NCBI RefSeq assembly: GCF_030315915.2
Contig: NZ_CP135990.1
Coordinates: forward strand, 2,852,001 to 2,916,000
Direction of reading: 5' to 3'
From: Providencia zhijiangensis
GTDB taxonomy: Bacteria > Pseudomonadota > Gammaproteobacteria > Enterobacterales > Enterobacteriaceae
DNA length: 64,000 nucleotides
The position numbers and the translations under genes are program-made. The notes under the pieces are model-generated. The model ran no database searches and was not told the DNA's origin. It saw only the letters and a program-made list of their open reading frames with translations. This document shows, in pieces, positions 55,143-64,000 of the stretch (the stretch's first letter is position 1; every line of letters begins with the position of its first letter).

Positions 55143-57296
55143 TTAGTGTGAAGATGACACTTTCACACCCTCTTTAGGAACAGGAACATAAGGGGTTTCT
55201 TTATCTGTACGATTTGGGTTTTTATGGGCTTTCATTCCCACACGGATACCGTAGAAGATAATACCGTAAACCACCACTAAGAACAGAATACTCAGACCCG
55301 CGTTAGTGTAGTTATTAATAATAATGTGATTCATATTAGTAATTTCTTGTGCCGTTAACTCAGCACCACCCGCGGCGATTTTCTCTTTGTAAGATTTCGC
55401 TAAGTATAAGAAACCTTCCAGTTGAGGATTATCGCTGAATAATTTCAGTCCCAGAGCCCATGTGGTACAGATTAATAACCATACCGCTGGTAACACAGTG
55501 ACTAAGATGTATTTACTGCGTTTCATCTTAATCAATACAACCGTACTCAGGACTAACGCTACCGCTGCCAGCATCTGGTTGGAGATACCGAACAGTGGCC
55601 ACAAGCTCTTAACGCCGCCCAGTGGGTCAACAACGCCTTGATACAGTAAATAACCCCATAAACCTACGCATCCAGCTGTACCGATGATCCCAGCAAACAG
55701 AGAGTCGGTTTTCTTCAGGAATGGCACGAAGTTACCCAGTAAATCTTGCAGCATAAAGCGGCCAGAACGGGTACCCGCATCCAGTGCCGTTAAGATAAAC
55801 AGTGCTTCAAACAGGATACCGAAGTGATACCAGAAGCCCATATTGGCAGCAGGCATAATTTCGTGGAATACAAATGCAATACCGACAGCTAAGGTTGGCG
55901 CACCACCGGCACGGTTCAGAATCGAAGGTTCACCAATATCTGTCGCTGTTTGCATAATTTGTTCAGGGGAAATCACAAAGCCCCATGAACTGACCGTTGC
56001 TGCTGCATGAACAGACACATCTTTCAGTTGCGCCATAATTGCCGCGCCATCAGGGCCACCCAGCTCATGCAGGTTAGGCATAGTGATACCTAATGCTGAT
56101 GGTGGAGTGTTCATTGCAAAGTACAGGCCTGGCTCGATGATAGAAGCGGCCACTAGCGCCATGATAGCCACGAAAGATTCCATTAACATCGCACCGTAGC
56201 CGATGTAACGCGCGTCTTTCTCGTTCGCTAACAGTTTTGGCGTCGTACCTGAAGAGATTAAGGCGTGGAAACCGGATACAGCACCACACGCAATGGTGAT
56301 AAACAGGAATGGGAACAGTGTACCTTTCCAAACAGGACCAGAACCATCAACAAACTGCGTCACCGCTGGCATTTTCAGTTCAGGGTTAAGGATAACAATA
56401 CCCACTGCTAAACCAACGATAACCCCGATTTTCAGGAATGTAGCTAAGTAGTCACGAGGCGCCAAAATCAGCCATACAGGCAGTAACGCGGAAACAAACG
56501 CATAACCGACTAAAGCATAAGTAATGGTTGTATCTTTAAAGGTCAGTGCTGGGCCCCAGTAAGGGTCGTGTGCAATCACACCACCAAACCAAATAGAAGC
56601 GACTAACAGTGCAATACCGATAACGGCAATTTCACCCACACGTCCCGGTCGGATATAGCGCATGTATATCCCCATAAAGAGTGCAATCGGCACAGTGGAG
56701 CAAACCGTAAAGACACCCCATGGGCTTTCTGCCAGTGCTTTAACCACGATCAGCGCCAATACGGCGAGGATGATGATCATAATTAAGAAGCAGCCAAACA
56801 GTGCTAGCGTACCTGGGATTGGCCCCAATTCTTCTTTAACTATCTCACCAAGGGATGCACCGTTACGGCGTGAGGAGATAAACAGCACCATAAAGTCCTG
56901 TACCGCCCCCGCAAGGACAACCCCTGCCAGTAGCCACAATGTTCCCGGTAAGTAACCCACCTGAGCCGCCAATACTGGTCCAACTAATGGACCCGCCCCT
57001 GCGATAGCCGCAAAGTGGTGACCAAACAGAACGTTTTTATTGGTTGGAACATAGTTTAAGCCGTCATTATTAATGACCGCTGGTGTAGCACGCGTTTCGT
57101 CCAGCTTCATCACTTTTTTAGCGATATATAAGCTGTAGTAGCGATAAGCAATCAGATACACCGCCACTGATGCGACGACGATCCATAATGCACTAATGTG
57201 CTCGCCGCGTCTTAGCGCGACAACCCCTAAACAGATTGCACCGATGATCCCGAGGATCATCCATGGAATGTGTTTTAAAATACCATTTTTGTTCAT
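55143..57296 (-). CDS. btsT: CstA-family pyruvate/H+ symporter BtsT
   Basis: Large inner-membrane transporter; E. coli BtsT takes up pyruvate and is induced by the BtsS/BtsR system. 717 residues (E. coli 716), about 16-18 helices. Typical CstA signatures: GHHFAAIAGAGPLVGPVLAAQ, FISSRRNGASLGEI, GAVSGFHALISSGTTPK, DAGTRSGRFMLQDLLG. First gene of the btsT-yjiX-yjiA cluster; the gap to yjiX is about 100 bp. btsSR is not in the window. The paralog CstA is the alternative; the yjiX-yjiA neighbourhood argues for BtsT. Confidence 0.94.
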   Translation of the reverse strand: MNKNGILKHIPWMILGIIGAICLGVVALRRGEHISALWIVVASVAVYLIAYRYYSLYIAKKVMKLDETRATPAVINNDGLNYVPTNKNVLFGHHFAAIAGAGPLVGPVLAAQVGYLPGTLWLLAGVVLAGAVQDFMVLFISSRRNGASLGEIVKEELGPIPGTLALFGCFLIMIIILAVLALIVVKALAESPWGVFTVCSTVPIALFMGIYMRYIRPGRVGEIAVIGIALLVASIWFGGVIAHDPYWGPALTFKDTTITYALVGYAFVSALLPVWLILAPRDYLATFLKIGVIVGLAVGIVILNPELKMPAVTQFVDGSGPVWKGTLFPFLFITIACGAVSGFHALISSGTTPKLLANEKDARYIGYGAMLMESFVAIMALVAASIIEPGLYFAMNTPPSALGITMPNLHELGGPDGAAIMAQLKDVSVHAAATVSSWGFVISPEQIMQTATDIGEPSILNRAGGAPTLAVGIAFVFHEIMPAANMGFWYHFGILFEALFILTALDAGTRSGRFMLQDLLGNFVPFLKKTDSLFAGIIGTAGCVGLWGYLLYQGVVDPLGGVKSLWPLFGISNQMLAAVALVLSTVVLIKMKRSKYILVTVLPAVWLLICTTWALGLKLFSDNPQLEGFLYLAKSYKEKIAAGGAELTAQEITNMNHIIINNYTNAGLSILFLVVVYGIIFYGIRVGMKAHKNPNRTDKETPYVPVPKEGVKVSSSH

Positions 57297-57690
57297 AGAA
57301 CACCCTTCTGAGGTAGAACGAACATGCCATTAATACGTAATTACCGTTTATTAAACTGCGAAAACGTTGTTTTTAGTCGTTTTCGATGAATAACAAATGA
57401 TTTTTTAATAGGCAGTGGTTGAATGATTTTGAATGTGAAAAATTGAGTTCTGCCATAGTGGGTATGGTAAGAAATTACTATCAGGAAAAGCGAAAAGTTA
57501 CCTTGAGTGGTGGCATACAGAATTAAGCGGTTAGTTTTTTGCAGTGAATGGTTTTCAAGCGTCGCCCAACCCTAAAAAAATGTGATCTGAGTACCAAATA
57601 TTTTCTATTTCAATAAGTTAAGTAATTTTTAAAATCATGTTTAAATTGTGACTTTTGTTAAATCCCAGAGGGTAATACATGAATAAAACG
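57297..57690. other. Intergenic region upstream of btsT
   Basis: AT-rich, expected to hold the btsT promoter. I do not recognise a BtsR or CRP site with confidence, nor a terminator for the minus-strand gene at 57691. Confidence 0.45.
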
Positions 57691-58167
57691 CTAATTCCCC
57701 CCCTTGAGCGGATTAACAATTTCTTGCCATTCTCCCCCAATCCACCAGCTATGTTCTCCGTCGGTTTGCCGCTCACACTTCTCGCCGACCTTGGCTTTAC
57801 CGTTTTCGAATGGATATGCACAATCATAAATCGGCTCAATCACAATCTCTCCAGTTTGTGCGTTGGCATAACCTATTTTTTCCCCCTGACGAATTCGGTA
57901 TAGCCCTTCACTCGCAGGGTCAAGACCATTATCAAAATAGTAAAACTGATACACTTCATTATCCTGCTTATCCACGAGCCTGATGCCACCTTTTGTATAT
58001 ACGCTTCCTTTAAGGCAATACAGGAAAGGTGAAGAAGGTTCAAAGCAGCGGATTTTTTCGCTTTCTTCTTCCGCCATTAACTGAAACTGTTCTTCGAGTG
58101 GCATGGCAGCTGCCATTGTCGTCAACACAGAACTCATCAGCATGCTTTTTATTAGTATCGCTTTCAT
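57691..58167 (-). CDS. Secreted WG-repeat-like protein, function unknown
   Basis: 158 residues with a short Sec signal (hydrophobic about 8-20, ending AAA). The middle reads KGGIRLVDKQDN, then GLYRIRQGEKIGYANAQTGE and VIEPIYDCAYPFENGKAKVGE, the pattern of WG (KWG) beta-repeats: 'G-lyr-r-G-ki-Gy-n-tGe-vi-p--yd-a--F-nG-A-V'. One full and one partial repeat are visible. Cys pairs suggest periplasmic disulfides. No linked genes point to a role. Confidence 0.78.
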   Translation of the reverse strand: MKAILIKSMLMSSVLTTMAAAMPLEEQFQLMAEEESEKIRCFEPSSPFLYCLKGSVYTKGGIRLVDKQDNEVYQFYYFDNGLDPASEGLYRIRQGEKIGYANAQTGEIVIEPIYDCAYPFENGKAKVGEKCERQTDGEHSWWIGGEWQEIVNPLKGGN

Positions 58168-58526
58168 TCGTAAAGGCGCCTCTCATTTTATTAGACGCCC
58201 AGCATCCCTTAAAGCATTCCTAATGGGTATCAGATAATCACGCAATTCTTTTCTATGCGTCTTTTTCGTTCGCACTATTTTTCACTAAGAATAACCCAAC
58301 CAATAAAACATTAACTTATTAATAAAATTAAAAACAAGACTAAAAAATTATGAAATTAATATTTTCCTTTTAAATAACAATAATTAGATAAAACTAAAAA
58401 ATAGTTACATAGGAAATTATTTTTGAAGCAAATCACACTAAAAGAACATTATTCATACATTAATAACTCAAAGGCGTTATTGTTAACTAAATGATGATTG
58501 AATGTTAATTTCAATGAGGATATGAA
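58168..58526. other. AT-rich intergenic region before the GMC oxidoreductase
   Basis: Divergent promoters for the WG-repeat gene and the oxidoreductase are expected. Ribosome site GAGGA lies before the ATG at 58527. I see no operator or RNA gene. Confidence 0.45.
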
Positions 58527-60134
58527 ATGAGCACACAAAAATATGACTATATTATTGTCGGTGCAGGCTCCGCAGGTTGTGTTCTCGCCGCACGCCTGAT
58601 CCAAGAAACCCAAGCTCGCGTGCTACTTATTGAAGCGGGCGGTTGCGATAACCACATGTTTATCCGTATGCCTGCTGGTGTAGCAAAAATTATTGCCCAA
58701 AAAAGTTGGCCCTATGAAACCGAACCAGAACCTCACGCCAACAACCGCAAAATGCAAATTGCTCAAGGTCGCGTGCTCGGGGGCAGCAGTTCAGTCAATG
58801 GCATGATCTACATTCGCGGGCAAAAACAGGATTATGATAACTGGGAACAAAAGTACGGATGCGAAGGCTGGGGTTATCAAGATGTCCTACCGTGGTTTAA
58901 AAAAGCCGAACGCAATGAAAGCCTAACCGGGGAATACCACGGCACTGAAGGACCTCTTCCCGTCAGTGAAAACCGTTATCGCCATCCACTTTCTATGGCA
59001 TTCATTCAAGCGGCTCAAGAACATGGTTTACCTTACGTTAATGACCTTAATGGAGAGAGCCAACAAGGAACCAGTTTCTATCAAACCACCACACACAATG
59101 GGGAAAGAGCAAGCACCTCCAAAACCTATTTGAAATCAGTGGCAAATAGCGACCGTTTAACTCTCAAACTTAATACCCAAGTTAATCGCATTATTATCCG
59201 CGATGGGCAAGCGGTTGGCGTGGCTTACCAAGGTAAAAATGGTCACGAAGTCGAAGCCCTAGCGCGAGAAGAAGTGCTAGTTTGCTCCGGCGCAATGGGA
59301 TCAGCGAAGTTATTGATGCTCTCTGGTATCGGCCCTGAAGAACACCTTTCTTCTTTAGGGATCAAAACCGTAACGAATTTACCCGTGGGCAAAAACTTTC
59401 ACGACCATTTGCATATGTCCATCAACGTCACCACCAAAGAGCCCATCAGCTTATTTGGTGCCGACCAAGGCTTTGCCGCTATCAAACATGGTTTTGAGTG
59501 GATGGCATTTCGCAGTGGGCTACTCGCTTCTAACGTTTTAGAAGGAGCCGCCTTTAAAGACAGTTGCAACCAAGGTCGCCCAGATGTGCAAATTCACTTT
59601 TTACCTATTTTAGATAGCTGGGATGATGTACCGGGAGAGCCGCTACCTGCCGCTCACGGTTTTTCACTGAAAGTCGGTTACTTACAACCTAAGTCTCGCG
59701 GGGAAATTTTACTGCGTAGCCAAAACCCGCAAGATCCGTTAAAAATTCACGCCAATTACTTAGCTGAACCAGAAGATATGGCAGGTTGTAAACGTGCGGT
59801 GAAATTCGGTTTAGAGGTATTAAGCCAGCCATCATTGCAAGCTGTCAGTAAAAATACATTGATGCCGCCAGCCCAAGTTCAGCATGATGAGGAGCAATTA
59901 GAAGAGTTTGTGCGTAATTTCTGTAAAACGGTTTATCACCCTGTTGGCACTTGCCGTATGGGAACCGATACCGCAAATTCCGTCACGGATTTACGTCTTC
60001 GCGTTCATGGGATCAACAAACTACGTGTGGTGGATTGTTCTGTGATGCCAGAAATCCCAAGTGGCAATACCAATGCGCCAACCATCATGATTGCGGAACG
60101 CGCAGCCGCGATGATTATTGAAGATAGGCAATAA
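58527..60134 (+). CDS. GMC-family FAD-dependent alcohol/choline dehydrogenase
   Basis: Flavoprotein oxidising an alcohol. 535 residues. FAD-binding N-terminus YIIVGAGSAGCVLAARL and LLIEAGG; GMC signature 1 GRVLGGSSSVNGMIYIRG; signature 2 GAMGSAKLLMLSGIGP; active-site His in YHPVGTCRMG and Asn in IPSGNTNAPTIMIAERAA. The sequence resembles choline dehydrogenase BetA and AlkJ-type alcohol dehydrogenases, but there is no betB, betI or betT nearby, so the substrate is unassigned. Confidence 0.93.
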   Translation: MSTQKYDYIIVGAGSAGCVLAARLIQETQARVLLIEAGGCDNHMFIRMPAGVAKIIAQKSWPYETEPEPHANNRKMQIAQGRVLGGSSSVNGMIYIRGQKQDYDNWEQKYGCEGWGYQDVLPWFKKAERNESLTGEYHGTEGPLPVSENRYRHPLSMAFIQAAQEHGLPYVNDLNGESQQGTSFYQTTTHNGERASTSKTYLKSVANSDRLTLKLNTQVNRIIIRDGQAVGVAYQGKNGHEVEALAREEVLVCSGAMGSAKLLMLSGIGPEEHLSSLGIKTVTNLPVGKNFHDHLHMSINVTTKEPISLFGADQGFAAIKHGFEWMAFRSGLLASNVLEGAAFKDSCNQGRPDVQIHFLPILDSWDDVPGEPLPAAHGFSLKVGYLQPKSRGEILLRSQNPQDPLKIHANYLAEPEDMAGCKRAVKFGLEVLSQPSLQAVSKNTLMPPAQVQHDEEQLEEFVRNFCKTVYHPVGTCRMGTDTANSVTDLRLRVHGINKLRVVDCSVMPEIPSGNTNAPTIMIAERAAAMIIEDRQ

Positions 60135-60141
60135 TCCCCCT

Positions 60142-60178
60142 AAAAAGCCCCCCGCCTAAACCCAGCATGGCGGGGGAT
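60142..60178 (-). terminator. Terminator of purT
   Basis: On the minus strand: CCCCCGCC, 12-base loop, GGCGGGGG, then GCTTTTTAG. It lies between convergent purT and the oxidoreductase gene. Confidence 0.8.
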
Positions 60179-60183
60179 AATCA

Positions 60184-61362
60184 CTAGCCTGTTACTTTCA
60201 CTCGATCCGCCGCCGTTTTTGCCATCTCTAGGGCTTGCTCAATCGAATCTCCGACCGCGAGCGCCACACCTAAACGACGCGTTCCTGCTATTTCCGGCTT
60301 ACCAAATAGACGCAATTGAATATCAGAACCAAGTGCCTCATGAATGCCCGAAAAAACTACATTCCGGCTATGCAGCTCTGGTAAAATCACGGCCGATGCG
60401 CTAGCCCCATACTGGCGAACAGTGCCAATCGGTAAGCCTAAGAAAGCGCGGACATGTAATGCGAATTCAGATAGGTTTTGAGAAATTAACGTCACCATGC
60501 CTGTGTCATGAGGGCGAGGAGAGACTTCGTTGAAAATGATCTCATCGCCACAGACAAACAGCTCCACACCAAATAAGCCGTATCCACCTAAAGCGGTGAC
60601 AATTTTCTTCGCCACATCCTGCGCTTTTTGCAAAGCAATGTCACTCATCGCTTGCGGCTGCCAAGATTCGCGATAATCGCCTTTCTCTTGGCGATGCCCC
60701 ACTGGTGCGCAGAAATGCACACCGTCTGCCGCGCTAATGGTTAATAAGGTAATTTCAAAATCGAAATTCACCATTTTTTCAACAATCACGCGCCCTTGAC
60801 CTGTACGCCCGCCTTCTTGGGAATAATTCCACGCACTATCAAGCTGCTCCGCGGAGCGAATGATGCTCTGCCCTTTCCCCGACGAGCTCATGACTGGTTT
60901 TACAATGCAGGGAAAGCCAATTTCATGGGCTGAGGCTTCAAAATCCGCTTTCGTTTCCACGAAGCGGTATTCAGAGGTTGGGAGCTGTAGCTCTTCAGCT
61001 GCTAAACGGCGGATCCCTTCACGGTTCATGGTTAAGTAAACCGCATTAGCAGATGGCACGACTTTTTGACCTTGCTTTTCGAGTTCCACCAACGTTTTGG
61101 TGGCAATCGCTTCAATTTCAGGCACGATAAAATCCGGTTTCTCGCTCGCAACAAGTTGGCGTAGTGCTTCACCATCCAACATATTAATGGTGTAGCTACG
61201 ATGAGCAACATGCATCGCGGGTGCGTTGTCATAGCGATCCACCGCAATCACTTCAATACCCAAACGCTGGCACTCAATCGCCACTTCTTTACCTAACTCC
61301 CCCGAACCGAGAAGCATAACTTTTGTCGCGCTAGAACAAAGTGCAGTACCTAATTGGCTCAT
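60184..61362 (-). CDS. purT: Formate-dependent phosphoribosylglycinamide formyltransferase 2
   Basis: ATP-grasp enzyme that formylates GAR with formate in purine synthesis, parallel to PurN. Start set at 61362 ([20 protein letters not shown]); this gives 392 residues, exactly E. coli length, while the 33-residue upstream extension is non-conserved. Signatures: [71 protein letters not shown] PurR box overlaps its promoter about 75 bases upstream. Confidence 0.98.
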   Translation of the reverse strand: MSQLGTALCSSATKVMLLGSGELGKEVAIECQRLGIEVIAVDRYDNAPAMHVAHRSYTINMLDGEALRQLVASEKPDFIVPEIEAIATKTLVELEKQGQKVVPSANAVYLTMNREGIRRLAAEELQLPTSEYRFVETKADFEASAHEIGFPCIVKPVMSSSGKGQSIIRSAEQLDSAWNYSQEGGRTGQGRVIVEKMVNFDFEITLLTISAADGVHFCAPVGHRQEKGDYRESWQPQAMSDIALQKAQDVAKKIVTALGGYGLFGVELFVCGDEIIFNEVSPRPHDTGMVTLISQNLSEFALHVRAFLGLPIGTVRQYGASASAVILPELHSRNVVFSGIHEALGSDIQLRLFGKPEIAGTRRLGVALAVGDSIEQALEMAKTAADRVKVTG

Positions 61363-61432
61363 GATAATGACCTTATATCCCCAGAGATAAATGCTGCTAC
61401 ATAAAAGATAATGTCTAAAAAGATGGCAGGGA

Positions 61433-61465
61433 TTATATACGCAATCGTTTGCTTTGACCATGATA
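61433..61465 (-). promoter_or_regulatory. purT promoter with PurR operator
   Basis: PurR box ACGCAATCGTTTGCTT at 61439-61454 matches the consensus ACGCAAACGTTTGCGT at 14 of 16 positions. It lies in the spacer before a TATAAT -10 (minus strand, 61433-61438), with a weak -35 TGGTCA about 17 bases further up. Confidence 0.85.
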
Positions 61466-61523
61466 GAAGCGCAGCCTGCTGACGATATTCTCCATAAACA
61501 GGCTAATTGATTAAAATCACAGG

Positions 61524-62450
61524 TTAAATTTGAGGAGGTTCATCTCGCCCGGTCACATAAGGTTGGCGGCGCGCACCTTTGCCATAGCGTTTATGAAGCA
61601 GCGCTAACACGCAAAACAGTAGGCCAATCCAAATCAAGGTGAAGCTGACACCTTTGACCCAATCGAAAATTTCATTAAACAGGAAAACGGCTAACAAGAA
61701 TTGAATTGTTGGCTCTATATATTGTGCTAAACCAATCACCGTTAATGTGGTGCGTTTAATCGCTGCCGTGAAAAAGAGTAATGGAATAATTGTCACAGGT
61801 GCCGCCAACATGTACAGCATTTTGGTTTGCCAATCACCATTTTCTACTGCACTCATTCCATGTGCGGATAACCACCATGTAATACCTACCGCTAGGGGTA
61901 ATAACCAGAGCGCCTCTAAAAACAGCGAGGTGATAACATCAAAACGAATAAATTTACGGATCAAACCATAAACCGCAAAGGCGCTCCCCATCACTAACGC
62001 TAAAACGGGCAGTTCCCCATATTGAATAATTTGGTAGGCAACACCGGAGAAAATAAACACCACAGCGAGTTTTTCTGCAAAAACTAAGCGCTCTCGCAAA
62101 AAAATCACCCCAAGCAAAATGGAAAATAAGGGATTAATAAAATAACCCAAGCTCGCAGCCAGTACTTGTCCATGGGTTAAAGCATAAGTGAAGGTTGTCC
62201 ACGACACCGCCATAATCGAGGAGCTAAAAAAACATAGTACAATTGAACGTTTATCTGCCCACACTTGTTTCCACAGGGATTTATTCTTGATAAGCAACCG
62301 AATAAAAAATAAGAACGGAAGAGACCAAATCAATCGTTGCGCCAGTAATTCCATGGCTTGAGCATCTGGAAGTAACCGATAAAACAGCGGGGTTATCCCC
62401 CAAAGAATATAAGAAAAGATAGCTAATGCTACCCCGGAACGCAGCAACAT
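61524..62450 (-). CDS. rarD: EamA-family transporter RarD
   Basis: Ten-helix inner-membrane protein of the drug/metabolite transporter superfamily; RarD is linked to chloramphenicol sensitivity in Pseudomonas but its substrate is unknown. 308 residues (E. coli 296). Family signatures: [46 protein letters not shown] in the first half and [21 protein letters not shown] in the second. It ends in an Arg-rich tail. GGATAAATT-type spacing upstream is unremarkable. Confidence 0.92.
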   Translation of the reverse strand: MLLRSGVALAIFSYILWGITPLFYRLLPDAQAMELLAQRLIWSLPFLFFIRLLIKNKSLWKQVWADKRSIVLCFFSSSIMAVSWTTFTYALTHGQVLAASLGYFINPLFSILLGVIFLRERLVFAEKLAVVFIFSGVAYQIIQYGELPVLALVMGSAFAVYGLIRKFIRFDVITSLFLEALWLLPLAVGITWWLSAHGMSAVENGDWQTKMLYMLAAPVTIIPLLFFTAAIKRTTLTVIGLAQYIEPTIQFLLAVFLFNEIFDWVKGVSFTLIWIGLLFCVLALLHKRYGKGARRQPYVTGRDEPPQI

Positions 62451-63062
62451 AATTTATCCGTATGAAAGTGTGGTTGATTTTTCTTCTCTATAATACGCCA
62501 ATAACGGAAAGATAATAGGTTGAAGTGCAAACTATCACTAAGGTTATCGACCAATTTATTCACACTAAACACTTTTATTAATGATATGAAAACCTATAGT
62601 GCAATATCTTTTAAGGAAATCATTACGTGTATTCACTCATTTTTTTTAGAGTGCATTGCAATTTTACGGAGCGAATTTTAATAACTTCATCACAAAACAT
62701 AAAAACAGATAAAAAATATCAAGGCGGATGATTAATTAAATTTCATAAAATTGCTAATAGTGCTTTTTATGACTAACATTTTGCGATATTATTACTTAGC
62801 TAAATAACATTATTTTCATGTTATCTAGAAAACATAATAATCGTAAGACAAGCTTAAAACTCTATCTTGTTACAAAACATTAAACAGATGTTACGTTTTG
62901 ACACATACTTTAACTTTTGTTTCTTTTTTATATTAAAATTAGGCTAGTACTTTTTTTAATATCAATTACGTTCAGCAATAATCTATAAAAAAGAATAGTT
63001 GGAAATATATTGCCATTTTCATCGGTAAATTATTCTCATTCTATTAAACTACGTTAATTTGA
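62451..63062. other. Long AT-rich non-coding region before the LuxR-type gene
   Basis: About 600 bp without an open frame of note. It includes a loose inverted pair CAAAAC / GTTTTG near 62872-62900. It may hold a long leader or binding sites for nucleoid proteins, but I can assign nothing firmly. Confidence 0.4.
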
Positions 63063-63092
63063 ATGTCAAATCCGTTTAACAGGAGTTTGGTG

Positions 63093-63722
63093 ATGAATAA
63101 CGCCATTCATGTAATCGTTGAAAACGATAATGTCTTTAAGAATAAACTGAAATCAAAGATGGAATCTTTAGATTTTATTTTTAAATTCTATAATGACGAA
63201 GAGGTATTTATTAGTACTTATACTTACCCTAAAGAAGAGAATGCAAAGGATTGTGTTTTATTATTCGTAGGCAATAACTCAAGTCATATTAATAAATTAA
63301 AAAACCTTACTCAATCTTTAGCCGTTGTCCCTGTTATCGTCATCGCAGAAGAACCTTCCGCGGCACTATGTAGAGACTGTTTCAAGGCTGGGGCCTTTGA
63401 TTTCTATGCATTTCCATTTGATGACAGAGTGTTTCTAAGCGCTATTCAAGGAGCTAATGAACACTTTGATAAACAAAATGAAAATCATAAAAAATATATC
63501 TATTTAGCCGATAAATTCGACCGTCTTTCTGCAAGAGAGCGTGAAATCATGGACATGATTTTAGACGGGAACACCAGCAGAGAAACGGCTGAAAAACTAT
63601 CATTATCACCAAGAACCGTAGAAGTACACCGTTCAAATATTTATACAAAACTAGGAATAAAATCACTGCCTCAATTAATCCAAGAGTATGAATATATTAA
63701 TACTTATTCTGCAAACGCTTAA
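63093..63722 (+). CDS. LuxR/FixJ-type regulator with a degenerate receiver domain
   Basis: Predicted DNA-binding regulator. Start chosen at 63093 (MNNAIHVIVENDN) because AGGAG lies 7 bases before it; an ATG at 63063 has none. 209 residues. Residues about 4-120 have receiver-like layout, but the phosphoacceptor Asp position is Phe58 (VLLFVGNN) and the usual KPF Lys is Phe107 (FYAFPFD), so phosphorylation is unlikely. Residues about 145-205 form a typical LuxR helix-turn-helix: LSAREREIMDMILDGNTSRE and LSLSPRTVEVHRSNIYTKLG. No sensor kinase gene is adjacent within the window. A strong terminator follows. Confidence 0.9.
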   Translation: MNNAIHVIVENDNVFKNKLKSKMESLDFIFKFYNDEEVFISTYTYPKEENAKDCVLLFVGNNSSHINKLKNLTQSLAVVPVIVIAEEPSAALCRDCFKAGAFDFYAFPFDDRVFLSAIQGANEHFDKQNENHKKYIYLADKFDRLSAREREIMDMILDGNTSRETAEKLSLSPRTVEVHRSNIYTKLGIKSLPQLIQEYEYINTYSANA

Positions 63723-63750
63723 TTATCTTTATTCACCAGACACCCTTCCT

Positions 63751-63787
63751 GCCTAATGGTTTATCAAAAAACCATTAGGCATTTTTT
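63751..63787 (+). terminator. Terminator after the LuxR-type gene
   Basis: GCCTAATGGTTT / AAACCATTAGGC with a short loop, followed by ATTTTTTCTT. Confidence 0.94.
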
Positions 63788-64000
63788 CTTCCTCGAGATC
63801 ATCCAGAAAAATACAATTAAATTTAGATTTTTATTTAGATAACGATTTAGTTTAATCATTTAACTTAACTATCCACTTAACTATTCGGCTAACTATTTTT
63901 CACTATCAAACTTAGCATAACGATTATGCATTCTATTTCGCTTTATTAATTCATCACCCTAAAATAACTATTTTTTAATCAATAGTGGAAAATTAAATAA

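Noticed and set aside
57679..57903. Small plus-strand gene opposite the WG-repeat gene
   Set aside because: It is the complement of a better-supported minus-strand gene with a signal peptide and repeat motif.
58527..60134. Assigning betA
   Set aside because: Similar family but distinct N-terminus and no betB, betI or betT neighbours.

Overview
The window looks like chromosome of a Morganellaceae enterobacterium, most likely Providencia. The evidence is moderate GC with AT-rich intergenic DNA, enterobacterial gene blocks (relA-mazG-pyrG-eno; dgt-mtnN-btuF-erpA-hemL; sfsA-dksA-pcnB-folK-panBC-panD; yadGH-can-hpt-cueO-yacC; btsT-yjiX-yjiA) and several ERIC repeats. The species is inferred; no rRNA or tRNA gene was found.

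Layout. 1-1413 is the C-terminal half of acrB. 1463-2232 has no convincing gene. 2294-3679 is a DASS-family anion symporter. 4049-12223 is one very large toxin gene of about 2278 codons (HopA1-like domain, papain-like protease with Cys792/His881/Asp900, TcdA/TcdB-type pore/delivery domain). It is cut in two by a complete 1329-bp IS10 (6927-8255) flanked by a 9-bp target duplication. 12446-20435 is housekeeping on the minus strand (eno, pyrG, mazG, relA, rlmD). 20641-36283 holds dgt, mtnN, btuF, erpA, hemL, mrcB, hrpB, sfsA, dksA, pcnB (conserved AUU start), folK and panB, and 36318-38445 holds panC and panD. Between panC and panD lies a tandem array of five apparently identical 133-bp units, each containing an ERIC core.

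38575-44277 holds yadHG, can, hpt, cueO (with a CueR-type promoter) and yacC. 44342-53663 is accessory: an AbrB-family transporter, a TetR regulator, two palindromic operators, a Tm-1-like ATP-binding protein plus a TIM-barrel 'PEP hydrolase' (together the split form of the tomato Tm-1 architecture), an unknown six-helix membrane protein, a type II meso-diaminopimelate dehydrogenase, a MATE exporter and the cysteine desulfidase cyuA. 53836-57296 is yjiA-yjiX-btsT. The rest carries a secreted WG-repeat-like protein, a GMC oxidoreductase, purT with a PurR box, rarD, and a LuxR-type regulator whose receiver domain lacks the phosphoacceptor Asp.

Single ERIC elements sit directly behind the stop codons of relA, erpA, mrcB and cyuA, always in the same orientation relative to the gene. 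The one at mrcB supplies that gene's last codons and stop. The most notable items are the modular toxin broken by IS10, the ERIC tandem array in the pan locus, and the TetR-controlled Tm-1-like gene pair.
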